Source: Dyadobacter jiangsuensis (lineage in GTDB: Bacteria; Bacteroidota; Bacteroidia; Cytophagales; Spirosomataceae). From it: a stretch of DNA of 64,000 nucleotides. This document shows, piece by piece, positions 14,391 to 21,842 of this stretch (its first letter is position 1; each line of letters starts with the position of its first letter). Where the stretch lies: contig NZ_PYAS01000010.1 of assembly GCF_003014695.1 (NCBI RefSeq), forward strand, positions 186,001-250,000, in the 5' to 3' direction. Position numbers and translations under genes: made by a program. Below the pieces are notes generated by a model that saw only the letters and a program-made list of their open reading frames with translations, did not search any database and was not told the origin of the DNA.

Positions 14391-15323
14391 TCAAAATAAA
14401 TTACCACCAAACACCTTCTTCACATAAACCAAATCCTCTTTATGCGCCTGAACGCCATCCATGGTCTTCGGCGATGTTTTTTCGAGGCATTGCTCCAAAA
14501 CCAGATGCGGCTTCACGCCCAGGCCATCCAGCGCATGAGCCAGCCTCGGGTAATCGATATCCCCTTCCGTGAACGTTTCCTGCCAGATACCGCCTTTCGA
14601 CTGCCGCAAATGCAGCTCGGCAATGCGCTTTCCGTACAATTTCACTATATCAAACAAGGCAACCTGCGAATTGCCCGAACCGCGGTAAACCCAATGCACA
14701 TCCAGGCAGAGCGACACGTTTTTCGGGTCGGTGGCGAGCAGCATGTGATGGAACTCCCGTGCTGCCGCGCGCAACTCCACGTCGTGCGTGTGGTATGCGA
14801 GAGTCATACCCCGCTTTCTAAGCTCCGCCCCAAGTTCATCAAGGTTTTGAGCCTGCCGGGTCAGCTGTTCATCGGATTTATTTTTGTCGCTTCCCCATTG
14901 AATAGGGCTGGGATTTGTCACAATGATTTTAGTATTGGCTGCTTTGAGTGCATCGGCAATGGATAACACCGATTCAATGGATTTGGCACCTTCGGACGCC
15001 TCGTGCAATGCCGTATTGACGTACACGGACGGCATTGCCAGCCGGTACTTTTGGAGTACCGGAAGTAGTTTCAACACTTCATCGGCATTATTGAACGCAG
15101 GTTCATAAGCCTTCAACCCCGTGGACGCAAACTCCGCGAGTGAGGCATCCGGATCCTTGCCCCAGTCTTTGCCCTCGCGAGCGTAAAAGGTAATCCACGA
15201 GTATTGGTTGCAAGACAATGGCAACGCAGCAGCATGCTGTTCGGCACGGGCGGCTTCCGAAAGCACTGCGGCTCCGGCCGAAACAGCCAGGGTGTTCAGG
15301 AATTGGCGGCGGTTTTGCGACAT
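14391..15323 (-). CDS. Tat-exported sugar phosphate isomerase/epimerase-like TIM barrel
   Basis: The 310-residue protein begins 'MSQNRRQFLNTLAVSAGAAV', a twin-arginine signal (NRRQFLN) with cleavage near 'ARAEQ'. The rest is an AP endonuclease family 2/xylose isomerase-like TIM barrel: 'GLKAYEPAFNNADEVLKLLP', 'MTLAYHTHDVEL', 'VSLCLDVHWVYRG', 'IAELHLRQSKGG' and 'PHLVLEQCLE' hold the His/Asp/Glu metal ligands. Such exported barrels in Cytophagales are thought to act on sugars or inositols in the periplasm. No transporter or glycoside hydrolase is adjacent, so substrate is unknown. Confidence 0.8.
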   Translation of the reverse strand: MSQNRRQFLNTLAVSAGAAVLSEAARAEQHAAALPLSCNQYSWITFYAREGKDWGKDPDASLAEFASTGLKAYEPAFNNADEVLKLLPVLQKYRLAMPSVYVNTALHEASEGAKSIESVLSIADALKAANTKIIVTNPSPIQWGSDKNKSDEQLTRQAQNLDELGAELRKRGMTLAYHTHDVELRAAAREFHHMLLATDPKNVSLCLDVHWVYRGSGNSQVALFDIVKLYGKRIAELHLRQSKGGIWQETFTEGDIDYPRLAHALDGLGVKPHLVLEQCLEKTSPKTMDGVQAHKEDLVYVKKVFGGNLF

Positions 15324-15420
15324 GGAATATCGATTTGAAAGTATGCTTAATGTTCGTTACTATGGAAAAGGAATTTGGTAGGGTTTGCTACCCGGAGTGC
15401 TGTTCGGCGTTGGCGGAGAT

Positions 15421-15520
15421 AGGCAGGAGTGGTCGGAGGTAGTCGTTGATTGTCAGGAATAGTCAGGAGTGGTCAGGAGTGGTCAGGTTTAGTCAGGTTT
15501 AGTCAGGTGTGGTCAGGAGT
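15421..15520 (+). repeat. Tandem GTCA decamer array
   Basis: Ten contiguous 10-base units run in exact register, the most regular being AGTCAGGAGT, GGTCAGGAGT, GGTCAGGTTT, AGTCAGGTTT, AGTCAGGTGT and GGTCAGGAGT at 15461-15520; the first four are more diverged. The core GTCAGG is the same as in the inverted array at 311-555, but here only one orientation is present. The last unit overlaps the -33 box of the promoter at 15520-15549. Confidence 0.88.
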
Positions 15521-15549
15521 TGTTGGGGGCGAAAGTATGGTTATCTTTG
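15520..15549 (+). promoter_or_regulatory. Bacteroidota promoter of the COG2509 gene
   Basis: TTG at 15520-15522, a 19-base spacer, and TATCTTTG at 15542-15549 match the Bacteroidota housekeeping sigma consensus (-33 TTG, -7 TAnnTTTG). The ATG at 15581 lies 31 bases downstream. The decamer array ends inside the -33 box. Confidence 0.75.
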
Positions 15550-15580
15550 CGGCATTGAAGGATAAATCCCTTTCCAGAAT

Positions 15581-17164
15581 ATGCAACATACGCTCCAATT
15601 GACCCTGGCGCCCGAGATCGCGCTGGACGATGACAATTTCCGCCGCTTTGTTATCCAGAAACTGCGCCTGCGCGAAAGCGATAACCCATTCATCCGCAAA
15701 ACACGCCAATCGATAGATGCACGCAGCCGGCAGGTAAAAATCAATGTGCAGGCAGAAGTGTACGTCGGAGAAGCACCGCCCGCATTGGCAGGCACACGCA
15801 TTACATACCCGGATGTGAGCAAGCGCCCGCAGGCGTTGATCGTCGGTTGCGGGCCCGCCGGAATGTTTGCCGCATTGCGGCTGATCGAGCTCGGTATCAA
15901 GCCGGTTTTGTTTGAAAGAGGTAAAGACGTGCGTACGAGACGGCGCGATCTGGCGGCCATCAATAAAGACCACCACGTCAACCCGGAGTCCAATTATTGC
16001 TTCGGCGAAGGCGGCGCCGGGACGTACTCGGACGGTAAATTATACACCCGCTCCAACAAGCGGGGCGACATCCGCCGGGTACTCGAAATATTCGTCGCGC
16101 ACAGCGCCAGCGAGCAAATCCTCATCGACACCCACCCGCATATTGGGACCAACAAACTGCCGGTAGTAGTCGCAGAAATGCGCGAGAGCATCCTTAAAGC
16201 CGGTGGTGAAATCCATTTTGATACCAAAGTCACGGATCTGATCGTCCGCGACGGCCGCATGACCGGAGTAATCACCAACGACAAGGACGAGCACACCGGA
16301 ATCGGCGTCATACTTGCGACAGGCCATTCTGCGAGGGATATTTATGAGCTGCTTCATGCTAAAAACATCCTGATCGAAAGCAAATCCTTCGCGATGGGTG
16401 TTCGGATCGAGCATCCGCAGAATACCATTGATAAAATACAATATCACTGCGAGGTGGATCGCGGCCCTTATTTGCCTGCTGCTTCTTACAGTCTGGTAAC
16501 TCAAACGCGCTACAAAGGCATTCAGCGCGGCGTTTTCTCGTTCTGTATGTGCCCCGGCGGCTTTATCGTGCCGGCGGCCACGGCTGCGGGTGAAGTGGTC
16601 GTCAACGGCATGTCGCCTTCGCGCCGGGATTCGCCGTATGCCAATTCAGGCATGGTCGTAACCATCGAAGACGCTGACCTGGCGCCTTACAAAGACTTCG
16701 GCCCGATGGCAGGCCTGCAATTGCAACGTGAACTGGAACAGGCCGCTTGCAAACTGGCAGGAGCCACCCAAACAGCACCGGCCCAGCTCGCGGTTGATTT
16801 TGTGAAAGGCCGCACTTCCGGTCATTTGCGGGATACGTCCTACCAGCCGGGTTTGCAATCCGTCGACCTGTACGACGTCCTTCCCGGACACATTGCATTC
16901 CCGTTACGCGATGCATTGTCGGATTTTGGCCGCAAAATGCGCGGTTACCTCTCCGGCGACGCCCAACTGATCGGCGTTGAGAGCCGCACCTCCTCGCCTA
17001 TACGTATCCCTCGCGAGCGCGAGACCTGCGAGCACCCTGAAATCAAAGGTTTGTTCCCCTGCGGCGAAGGCGCCGGTTATGCGGGAGGTATTATGTCGGC
17101 TGCCATGGACGGCGAAAGATGCGCAGAGCAACTGGCGAAGTTGTACGCCGCCACGCTGGCTTAG
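15581..17164 (+). CDS. FAD-dependent dehydrogenase of the COG2509 family
   Basis: The 527-residue protein has an N-terminal ~90-residue segment typical of this family ('ALDDDNFRRFVIQKLRLRE'), then a Rossmann FAD-binding motif 'ALIVGCGPAGMFAALRLIE' near residues 87-105, 'GEGGAGTYSDGKLYTRSN', a second dinucleotide element 'VILATGHSARDIYELL', and the C-terminal 'GLFPCGEGAGYAGGIMSAAMDG' (shortened to 'GEGAGYAGGIMSAA'). It is a conserved uncharacterised flavoprotein found across bacteria. A clear promoter precedes it. The downstream gap carries the palindrome and the DUF4160 remnant. Confidence 0.85.
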   Translation: MQHTLQLTLAPEIALDDDNFRRFVIQKLRLRESDNPFIRKTRQSIDARSRQVKINVQAEVYVGEAPPALAGTRITYPDVSKRPQALIVGCGPAGMFAALRLIELGIKPVLFERGKDVRTRRRDLAAINKDHHVNPESNYCFGEGGAGTYSDGKLYTRSNKRGDIRRVLEIFVAHSASEQILIDTHPHIGTNKLPVVVAEMRESILKAGGEIHFDTKVTDLIVRDGRMTGVITNDKDEHTGIGVILATGHSARDIYELLHAKNILIESKSFAMGVRIEHPQNTIDKIQYHCEVDRGPYLPAASYSLVTQTRYKGIQRGVFSFCMCPGGFIVPAATAAGEVVVNGMSPSRRDSPYANSGMVVTIEDADLAPYKDFGPMAGLQLQRELEQAACKLAGATQTAPAQLAVDFVKGRTSGHLRDTSYQPGLQSVDLYDVLPGHIAFPLRDALSDFGRKMRGYLSGDAQLIGVESRTSSPIRIPRERETCEHPEIKGLFPCGEGAGYAGGIMSAAMDGERCAEQLAKLYAATLA

Positions 17165-17167
17165 GTG

Positions 17168-17218
17168 GTTTACAATCGATGTAAGTAATTGTTATATTTG
17201 TAAACATCGATTGTAAAC
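17168..17218. promoter_or_regulatory. Perfect 15-bp palindrome around a -7 box
   Basis: GTTTACAATCGATGT (17168-17182) and ACATCGATTGTAAAC (17204-17218) are exact reverse complements separated by 21 bases. The spacer holds TATATTTG at 17193-17200, matching the Bacteroidota -7 consensus. A dimeric repressor bound to the two arms would cover this promoter. It lies just upstream of the broken DUF4160 gene, and the outer arm starts 3 bases after the COG2509 stop. Operator function is inferred from position and symmetry. Confidence 0.7.
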
Positions 17219-17235
17219 ACTTGTCACACACTACT

Positions 17236-17414
17236 ATGCCTGAAATCTTCCGAATGTTCGGGATGAAGTTCTTCTTTTATAGTCTGGAACATTACCTATC
17301 CACATTCATGTCAGAAATGCTGATGGTACCGCAAAGTTTGATTAAACCCGGTCAGATCTGAGCCTCGAAAGCCTTTTCGACTTCAAAAGAGAGCTCAACT
17401 ACGCAAAGATTTAG
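17236..17414 (+). pseudogene. Decayed DUF4160-family gene
   Basis: From the ATG at 17236 the frame reads 'MPEIFRMFGMKFFFYSLEHY', the standard DUF4160 N-terminus. After 17295 the homology continues in another frame as 'IHIHVRNADGTAKFD', restored if one C is added to the TACCTATCC stretch. A further shift leads to a third frame ending 'SLFDFKRELNYAKI' with TAG at 17412-17414, where the family normally continues. At least two frameshifts and a premature end make this a dead gene. DUF4160 proteins are often found beside DUF2442 in toxin-antitoxin-like pairs; no DUF2442 partner is visible here. Confidence 0.82.
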
Positions 17415-17475
17415 GTTTCGTACATTAACTTAGGCGTAATGTTCTGCCACCTAACTCTTCAACAACCTAGCCAAC

Positions 17476-18129
17476 ATGGCCGCACTGGAATCATTTTCCG
17501 CTTTTACTGAACAACTCGCACATAAACTGAAATTCCCGCTCCCCGGCGAGACGGCCCACCGGGTAATGCAGGCCTCTTCCCGGCTTCGCCTCACTTTCAA
17601 ACCCAATCACCGCACGCGCCGGAGTGCCGTGCTGATCCTTTTTTACCCCTACCAGGAGGAAATTTACTTCCCGCTGATCCTCCGGCCCGCTTACGACGGC
17701 GTCCACAGCGGACAAGTGGCATTTCCGGGTGGGCGATACGAGCTGAGCGATGAAAACCTGATCCGCACCGCTTTACGCGAGGCACAAGAGGAAATCGGGT
17801 TGCGGTTGACGGACGTCCGAATCCTGGGTGCTTTGACCGAACTTTTCATTCCAGCCAGCAATTTCCATGTGCTCCCCGTGGTGGCTGCAATGCCCTATCG
17901 ACCCGGGTTCTATCCCGACCCACGTGAGGTGGAAGATATTTTCGAGATCAAACTCGAAGAGATTTCTGATGTTAATATTATCGGATCAAGTGACATCCAA
18001 GTACGTGGGGAACAGGTACATGCACCGCATTACATGGTGCAGGGCTATAAAATATGGGGGGCTACGGCCATGATGATCAGCGAGCTGCTGGCCGTGCTGA
18101 ATGCGCCGGATCCCGAACCTGAAAACTAA
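17476..18129 (+). CDS. Nudix hydrolase, CoA pyrophosphatase-like
   Basis: This 217-residue protein has a Nudix box at about residues 85-109 ('GGRYELSDENLIRTALREAQ' then EEIGL), with the REAQEE metal ligands intact. It is preceded by 'HSGQVAFPGGR', the block that distinguishes the UPF0035/CoA-pyrophosphatase group (NudL). Members split CoA into 4'-phosphopantetheine and 3',5'-ADP. No signal peptide is seen. It stands alone between the DUF4160 remnant and parC. Hydrolysis of another nucleoside diphosphate derivative cannot be excluded. Confidence 0.85.
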   Translation: MAALESFSAFTEQLAHKLKFPLPGETAHRVMQASSRLRLTFKPNHRTRRSAVLILFYPYQEEIYFPLILRPAYDGVHSGQVAFPGGRYELSDENLIRTALREAQEEIGLRLTDVRILGALTELFIPASNFHVLPVVAAMPYRPGFYPDPREVEDIFEIKLEEISDVNIIGSSDIQVRGEQVHAPHYMVQGYKIWGATAMMISELLAVLNAPDPEPEN

Positions 18130-18294
18130 GTTTTATCGCTTATTTTGCTATATTAGCAGTTAATTCAACCTGATCTTCCGGTAAACTTCACCCTGTTTCT
18201 TTCTTTTTGAATGAGCCAGTCCCCCATGAAGACCGGGAAGCATATGGCTGATCATTTTTTTCTGAATACTTAAAACCTGGTTCCTCCTGCATTT

Positions 18295-21081
18295 ATGGAC
18301 GAAAACGGAGCTGCGCCCGACGTAGAAGATAGCGGATTGCATGATAAACTGCCCATTTCGGGCTTATACGAAAACTGGTTTCTTGATTATGCCTCTTATG
18401 TAATTCTGGAACGTGCCGTTCCGGCGATCGAAGACGGTCTGAAACCCGTTCAGCGGCGCATTATGCATGCGCTCAACGAAATGGACGACGGCCGCTTCAA
18501 CAAGGTGGCTAACGTGGTCGGCTCTTCGATGCAGTACCACCCGCATGGCGACGCGTCCATTTACGATGCGATCGTCAATATCGGGCAAAAGGAACTGCTG
18601 TTCGATACACAGGGTAACTGGGGCGATATCCGTACGGGTGACGGGGCTGCGGCGGCGCGTTACATTGAGGTGCGACTGTCGCGGTTTGGTAAAGACGTTG
18701 TTTTCAACGACGATACTACCGAATGGCAGCTATCCTACGATGGCCGGAAACGCGAACCCATTACATTACCCGTCAAATTCCCGCTGCTGCTCACGCTGGG
18801 CGTGGAAGGTATCGCAGTCGGCTTGTCCACCAAAATACTCCCGCACAACTTCTGCGAGCTCATCGAGGCCTCGATCACAATCCTGCAAGGCAAGGAAGTG
18901 ACGATTTACCCCGATTTCCTCACCGGCGGCCTCGTGGACGTGTCCAACTACAACGATGGTCAGCGCGGCGGAAAAGTACGGGTACGTGCCAAAATCGAGG
19001 AAGAGGATAAAAAGATGCTCGTCATCCGCGACATTCCTTTTGGTACCACCACTACTTCCCTCATCGAGTCGATCATCAAAGCGAACGACGCGGGTAAGAT
19101 CAAGATCAAAAAGGTGGTGGATAACACCGCGGCGGATGTGGAAATCCAGGTGCATCTGGCGCCGGGCGTTTCACCGGATATTACAATGGACGCTCTCTAC
19201 GCGTTCACGGAATGCGAAGTATCCATTTCGCCGAATGCGTGTATCATTATTGCCGAAAAACCTCATTTTGTCGGCGTAACCGACATTTTGAAATACAATA
19301 CCCAGCAAACCGTCCACCTCTTGCAGCGCGAGTTGGAAATCAAGCGGCTGGCTTTGCTGGAAAAGATCCTTTACGGCTCACTCGAAAAGATCTTCATCGA
19401 AAACCGCATTTACCGCGACATCGAGGAATGCGAGACTTTCGAGGCCGTGATCCGCACGATCGACAAGGGCCTGGAACCTTACAAGCCACAGTTTTACCGC
19501 GAGATCACCGACGACGATATCGTGGAACTGACCGAAATCCGCATCAAAAGGATCTCGAAGTACGACGGTTTTAAGGCGGACGAACTGATGCGCAAATGGC
19601 AGGAAGATCTCGCGGAAACTGAGGATAACCTGGCGCATATTACCCGCTTCGCGATCGAATATTTCCGTGACCTGTTGAAAAAATACGGAAAAGGAAGAGG
19701 CAGAAGGACCGAAATCCGCGCATTCAACCAGATCGCTGCGAATATCGTGGCGGCCAATAACCAGAAGCTGTACGTCAACCGGGCAGAAGGTTTCATTGGC
19801 TATGGTTTGAAAAAGGATGAGTACGTGATGGATTGCTCGGATATCGACGACATCATCGTTTTCCGTGGCGATGGCCGCTGCGTGGTGACCAAAGTACAGG
19901 ACAAGGTGTTTGTCGGCAAAGACATTATTTATTGCGCCGTTTTCGTCAAAAACGATGAACGGAAGGTCTATAACGTCGTGTATGTGGATGGTAAAACCGG
20001 CGTTTCCTACGCGAAACGCTTCCAGGTAACTGCTATCACGCGTGACCGCGAGTACGAGATCACGCAAGGCACGCCCAAATCGAAGATCACCTATTTCACG
20101 GCAAACGACAACGGCGAGGCCGAGATTATCACCGTAAATCTCCAAGCCCAAAGCAAAGCGAAGGTTAAGCAGTTTGACTACAATTTTGCAGAGCTGCTGA
20201 TCAAAAACCGGAGCGCGATGGGTAACATCCTGACGAAGTATCCGGTCCGCAAACTGACATTGAAAACAGCCGGCCGCTCTACCTTGGGCGGCGTGGATAT
20301 GTGGTTCGACCCGATTATCGGTCGCCTCAACCGCGACGAGCGCGGCGAATACCTGGGCAACTTCGGCCCGAGCGACAATATCGTGGTTATCTACAAAGAT
20401 GGCAGTTACGAGCTTACCAACTTCGACCTGACCAACCACTACGAACCGCACGAGGTATTGCTGGTCAAGAAATTCGATACCAAGCTCCCTATTACCGCCA
20501 TTTATTTTGACGGTGGTCAGAAGCAGCATTTTATCAAAAGGTTCAATGTCGAGACTTCTTCACTCGACAAGAAATTCCTGTTCATCAGCGATGCCAAGAA
20601 CAGCAAGCTGATCCTCGCCAGCACGGATATTCGTCCGAGGCTGGAAATCGTTTATCCTAAAACGGCACAGAAAGACCAGGCCGCCGAAGAATACCTGGTG
20701 GAAGACATGGTCGACATCCGCGGCTGGCGCGCACAAGGTAACCGCATTCCGAACGACAAGTTCAAGGACATCCGCTGGCTCGAACCGCTCGCGGTACCCG
20801 TTGAAGAGCCCGCCGAAGCAGCAACGGATGAGCCCGTTACAGACGAGCCGGTTGAAGAAGGCGACGATACTCCCGACAATGCAGCCGGTGATCAGGCCGG
20901 CGATCCTGCGAATGCTTTGACCGAAAATACTGTTAATCCGGAAGAAGACGGAGAAAGCGGCGAGGATACCGGAAACGCAGAAGAAGGGGATAGCAGCGAC
21001 GTGTCGAAAAGCGAGTCAAAACCTAAAAAAGAGGGTAAAAAAGGCTCGGATCCCAAAAGCCAGCTCGGATTATTCGAATAG
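18295..21081 (+). CDS. parC: DNA topoisomerase IV subunit A (DNA gyrase/topo IV A family)
   Basis: The 928-residue type IIA topoisomerase A subunit decatenates daughter chromosomes together with ParE, which is not in this window. The catalytic tyrosine is Tyr123 in 'GAAAARYIEVRLSRFG'. The start of the breakage-reunion domain is 'GLKPVQRRIMHALNEMDDG' and 'YHPHGDASIYDAI' is the conserved quinolone-region block. A beta-pinwheel C-terminal domain follows. The last ~110 residues are an acidic, low-complexity tail rich in Glu, Asp, Pro and Ser, ending 'KSQLGLFE'. I call it ParC rather than GyrA from the Bacteroidota-style N-terminus and length; the assignment between the two paralogues is less sure than the family. 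Confidence 0.92.
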   Translation: MDENGAAPDVEDSGLHDKLPISGLYENWFLDYASYVILERAVPAIEDGLKPVQRRIMHALNEMDDGRFNKVANVVGSSMQYHPHGDASIYDAIVNIGQKELLFDTQGNWGDIRTGDGAAAARYIEVRLSRFGKDVVFNDDTTEWQLSYDGRKREPITLPVKFPLLLTLGVEGIAVGLSTKILPHNFCELIEASITILQGKEVTIYPDFLTGGLVDVSNYNDGQRGGKVRVRAKIEEEDKKMLVIRDIPFGTTTTSLIESIIKANDAGKIKIKKVVDNTAADVEIQVHLAPGVSPDITMDALYAFTECEVSISPNACIIIAEKPHFVGVTDILKYNTQQTVHLLQRELEIKRLALLEKILYGSLEKIFIENRIYRDIEECETFEAVIRTIDKGLEPYKPQFYREITDDDIVELTEIRIKRISKYDGFKADELMRKWQEDLAETEDNLAHITRFAIEYFRDLLKKYGKGRGRRTEIRAFNQIAANIVAANNQKLYVNRAEGFIGYGLKKDEYVMDCSDIDDIIVFRGDGRCVVTKVQDKVFVGKDIIYCAVFVKNDERKVYNVVYVDGKTGVSYAKRFQVTAITRDREYEITQGTPKSKITYFTANDNGEAEIITVNLQAQSKAKVKQFDYNFAELLIKNRSAMGNILTKYPVRKLTLKTAGRSTLGGVDMWFDPIIGRLNRDERGEYLGNFGPSDNIVVIYKDGSYELTNFDLTNHYEPHEVLLVKKFDTKLPITAIYFDGGQKQHFIKRFNVETSSLDKKFLFISDAKNSKLILASTDIRPRLEIVYPKTAQKDQAAEEYLVEDMVDIRGWRAQGNRIPNDKFKDIRWLEPLAVPVEEPAEAATDEPVTDEPVEEGDDTPDNAAGDQAGDPANALTENTVNPEEDGESGEDTGNAEEGDSSDVSKSESKPKKEGKKGSDPKSQLGLFE

Positions 21082-21125
21082 GCCCGGCAACAAAAACACC
21101 CGCCGATTGCGTATATCAGCATTGA

Positions 21126-21842
21126 ATGCCGATGTACGCAATCCGGCAGAATTTCCAGGAACTGAAAATTCAACAGGCAACGCGTGCTCAGGTGAAAAAA
21201 TTGATCAAAATCATATTAGCCTTAATATTTGCCTGCATGGTTTTCATCTTGCTTTGTAACTTCTGGGTGGTTTACTGTACACGCCAGTACTCCTATTTCT
21301 CCATCGAAAGCCTGCCGCCCAATGATGTGGCGCTCGTGCTCGGAACCAGTAAAAAGTCGGAAAAAGGCACTGAAAACCTGTTTTTCAAATACCGGATGGA
21401 AGCCACGGCCCGGCTTTTCAAAGAAGGGAAGATCAAATACATTATCCTCAGCGGCAACAACGACTCACAGTATTACAATGAACCGCTGGATATGCAGCGG
21501 GCGCTGCTGAACCTGGGTATCCCCGAAAATGTGATGACACTCGATTACGCCGGTTTCCGGACGTTCGATTCGATCGTGCGTTGCAAAAAGGTTTTCAACC
21601 AGGATAATTTCACCATCATATCGCAGAATTTCCACAACGCCAGGGCACTATACATTGCTCATAATGAAGGAATTAATGCAATTTCCTTTGCAGCACAGGA
21701 CGTTCCCGACGGCTACTCTTTCCGCACCCTCGTGCGCGAGTACCTGGCCCGCCCGAAGGCCGTACTCGATGTTCATATCCTGCGCCCGGCAGCGGACGTG
21801 ACTTCCAATATTCAAATTGGTAAAAATGAGCATGACGAATGA
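21126..21842 (+). CDS. SanA/YdcF-like DUF218 membrane protein
   Basis: The 238-residue protein has one N-terminal membrane span near residues 27-47 ('IKIILALIFACMVFILLCNF') and a periplasmic DUF218 domain: 'DVALVLGTSKKSEKGTENLF', 'KIKYIILSGNND', 'FRTFDSIVRCKKVF', 'FTIISQNFHNARALYIA' and 'YLARPKAVLDV'. It is closest to SanA, whose loss raises vancomycin sensitivity at high temperature in E. coli. The molecular activity is not established. The gene starts 44 bp after parC and overlaps the DUF5686 gene by 4 bases (ATGA), so translation of the two is probably coupled. Confidence 0.85.
   Translation: MPMYAIRQNFQELKIQQATRAQVKKLIKIILALIFACMVFILLCNFWVVYCTRQYSYFSIESLPPNDVALVLGTSKKSEKGTENLFFKYRMEATARLFKEGKIKYIILSGNNDSQYYNEPLDMQRALLNLGIPENVMTLDYAGFRTFDSIVRCKKVFNQDNFTIISQNFHNARALYIAHNEGINAISFAAQDVPDGYSFRTLVREYLARPKAVLDVHILRPAADVTSNIQIGKNEHDE

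Noticed and set aside
19378..20529. 383-codon open frame antisense to parC
   Set aside because: It lies wholly inside parC in the complementary codon phase, and its translation shows no family features; a shadow frame.
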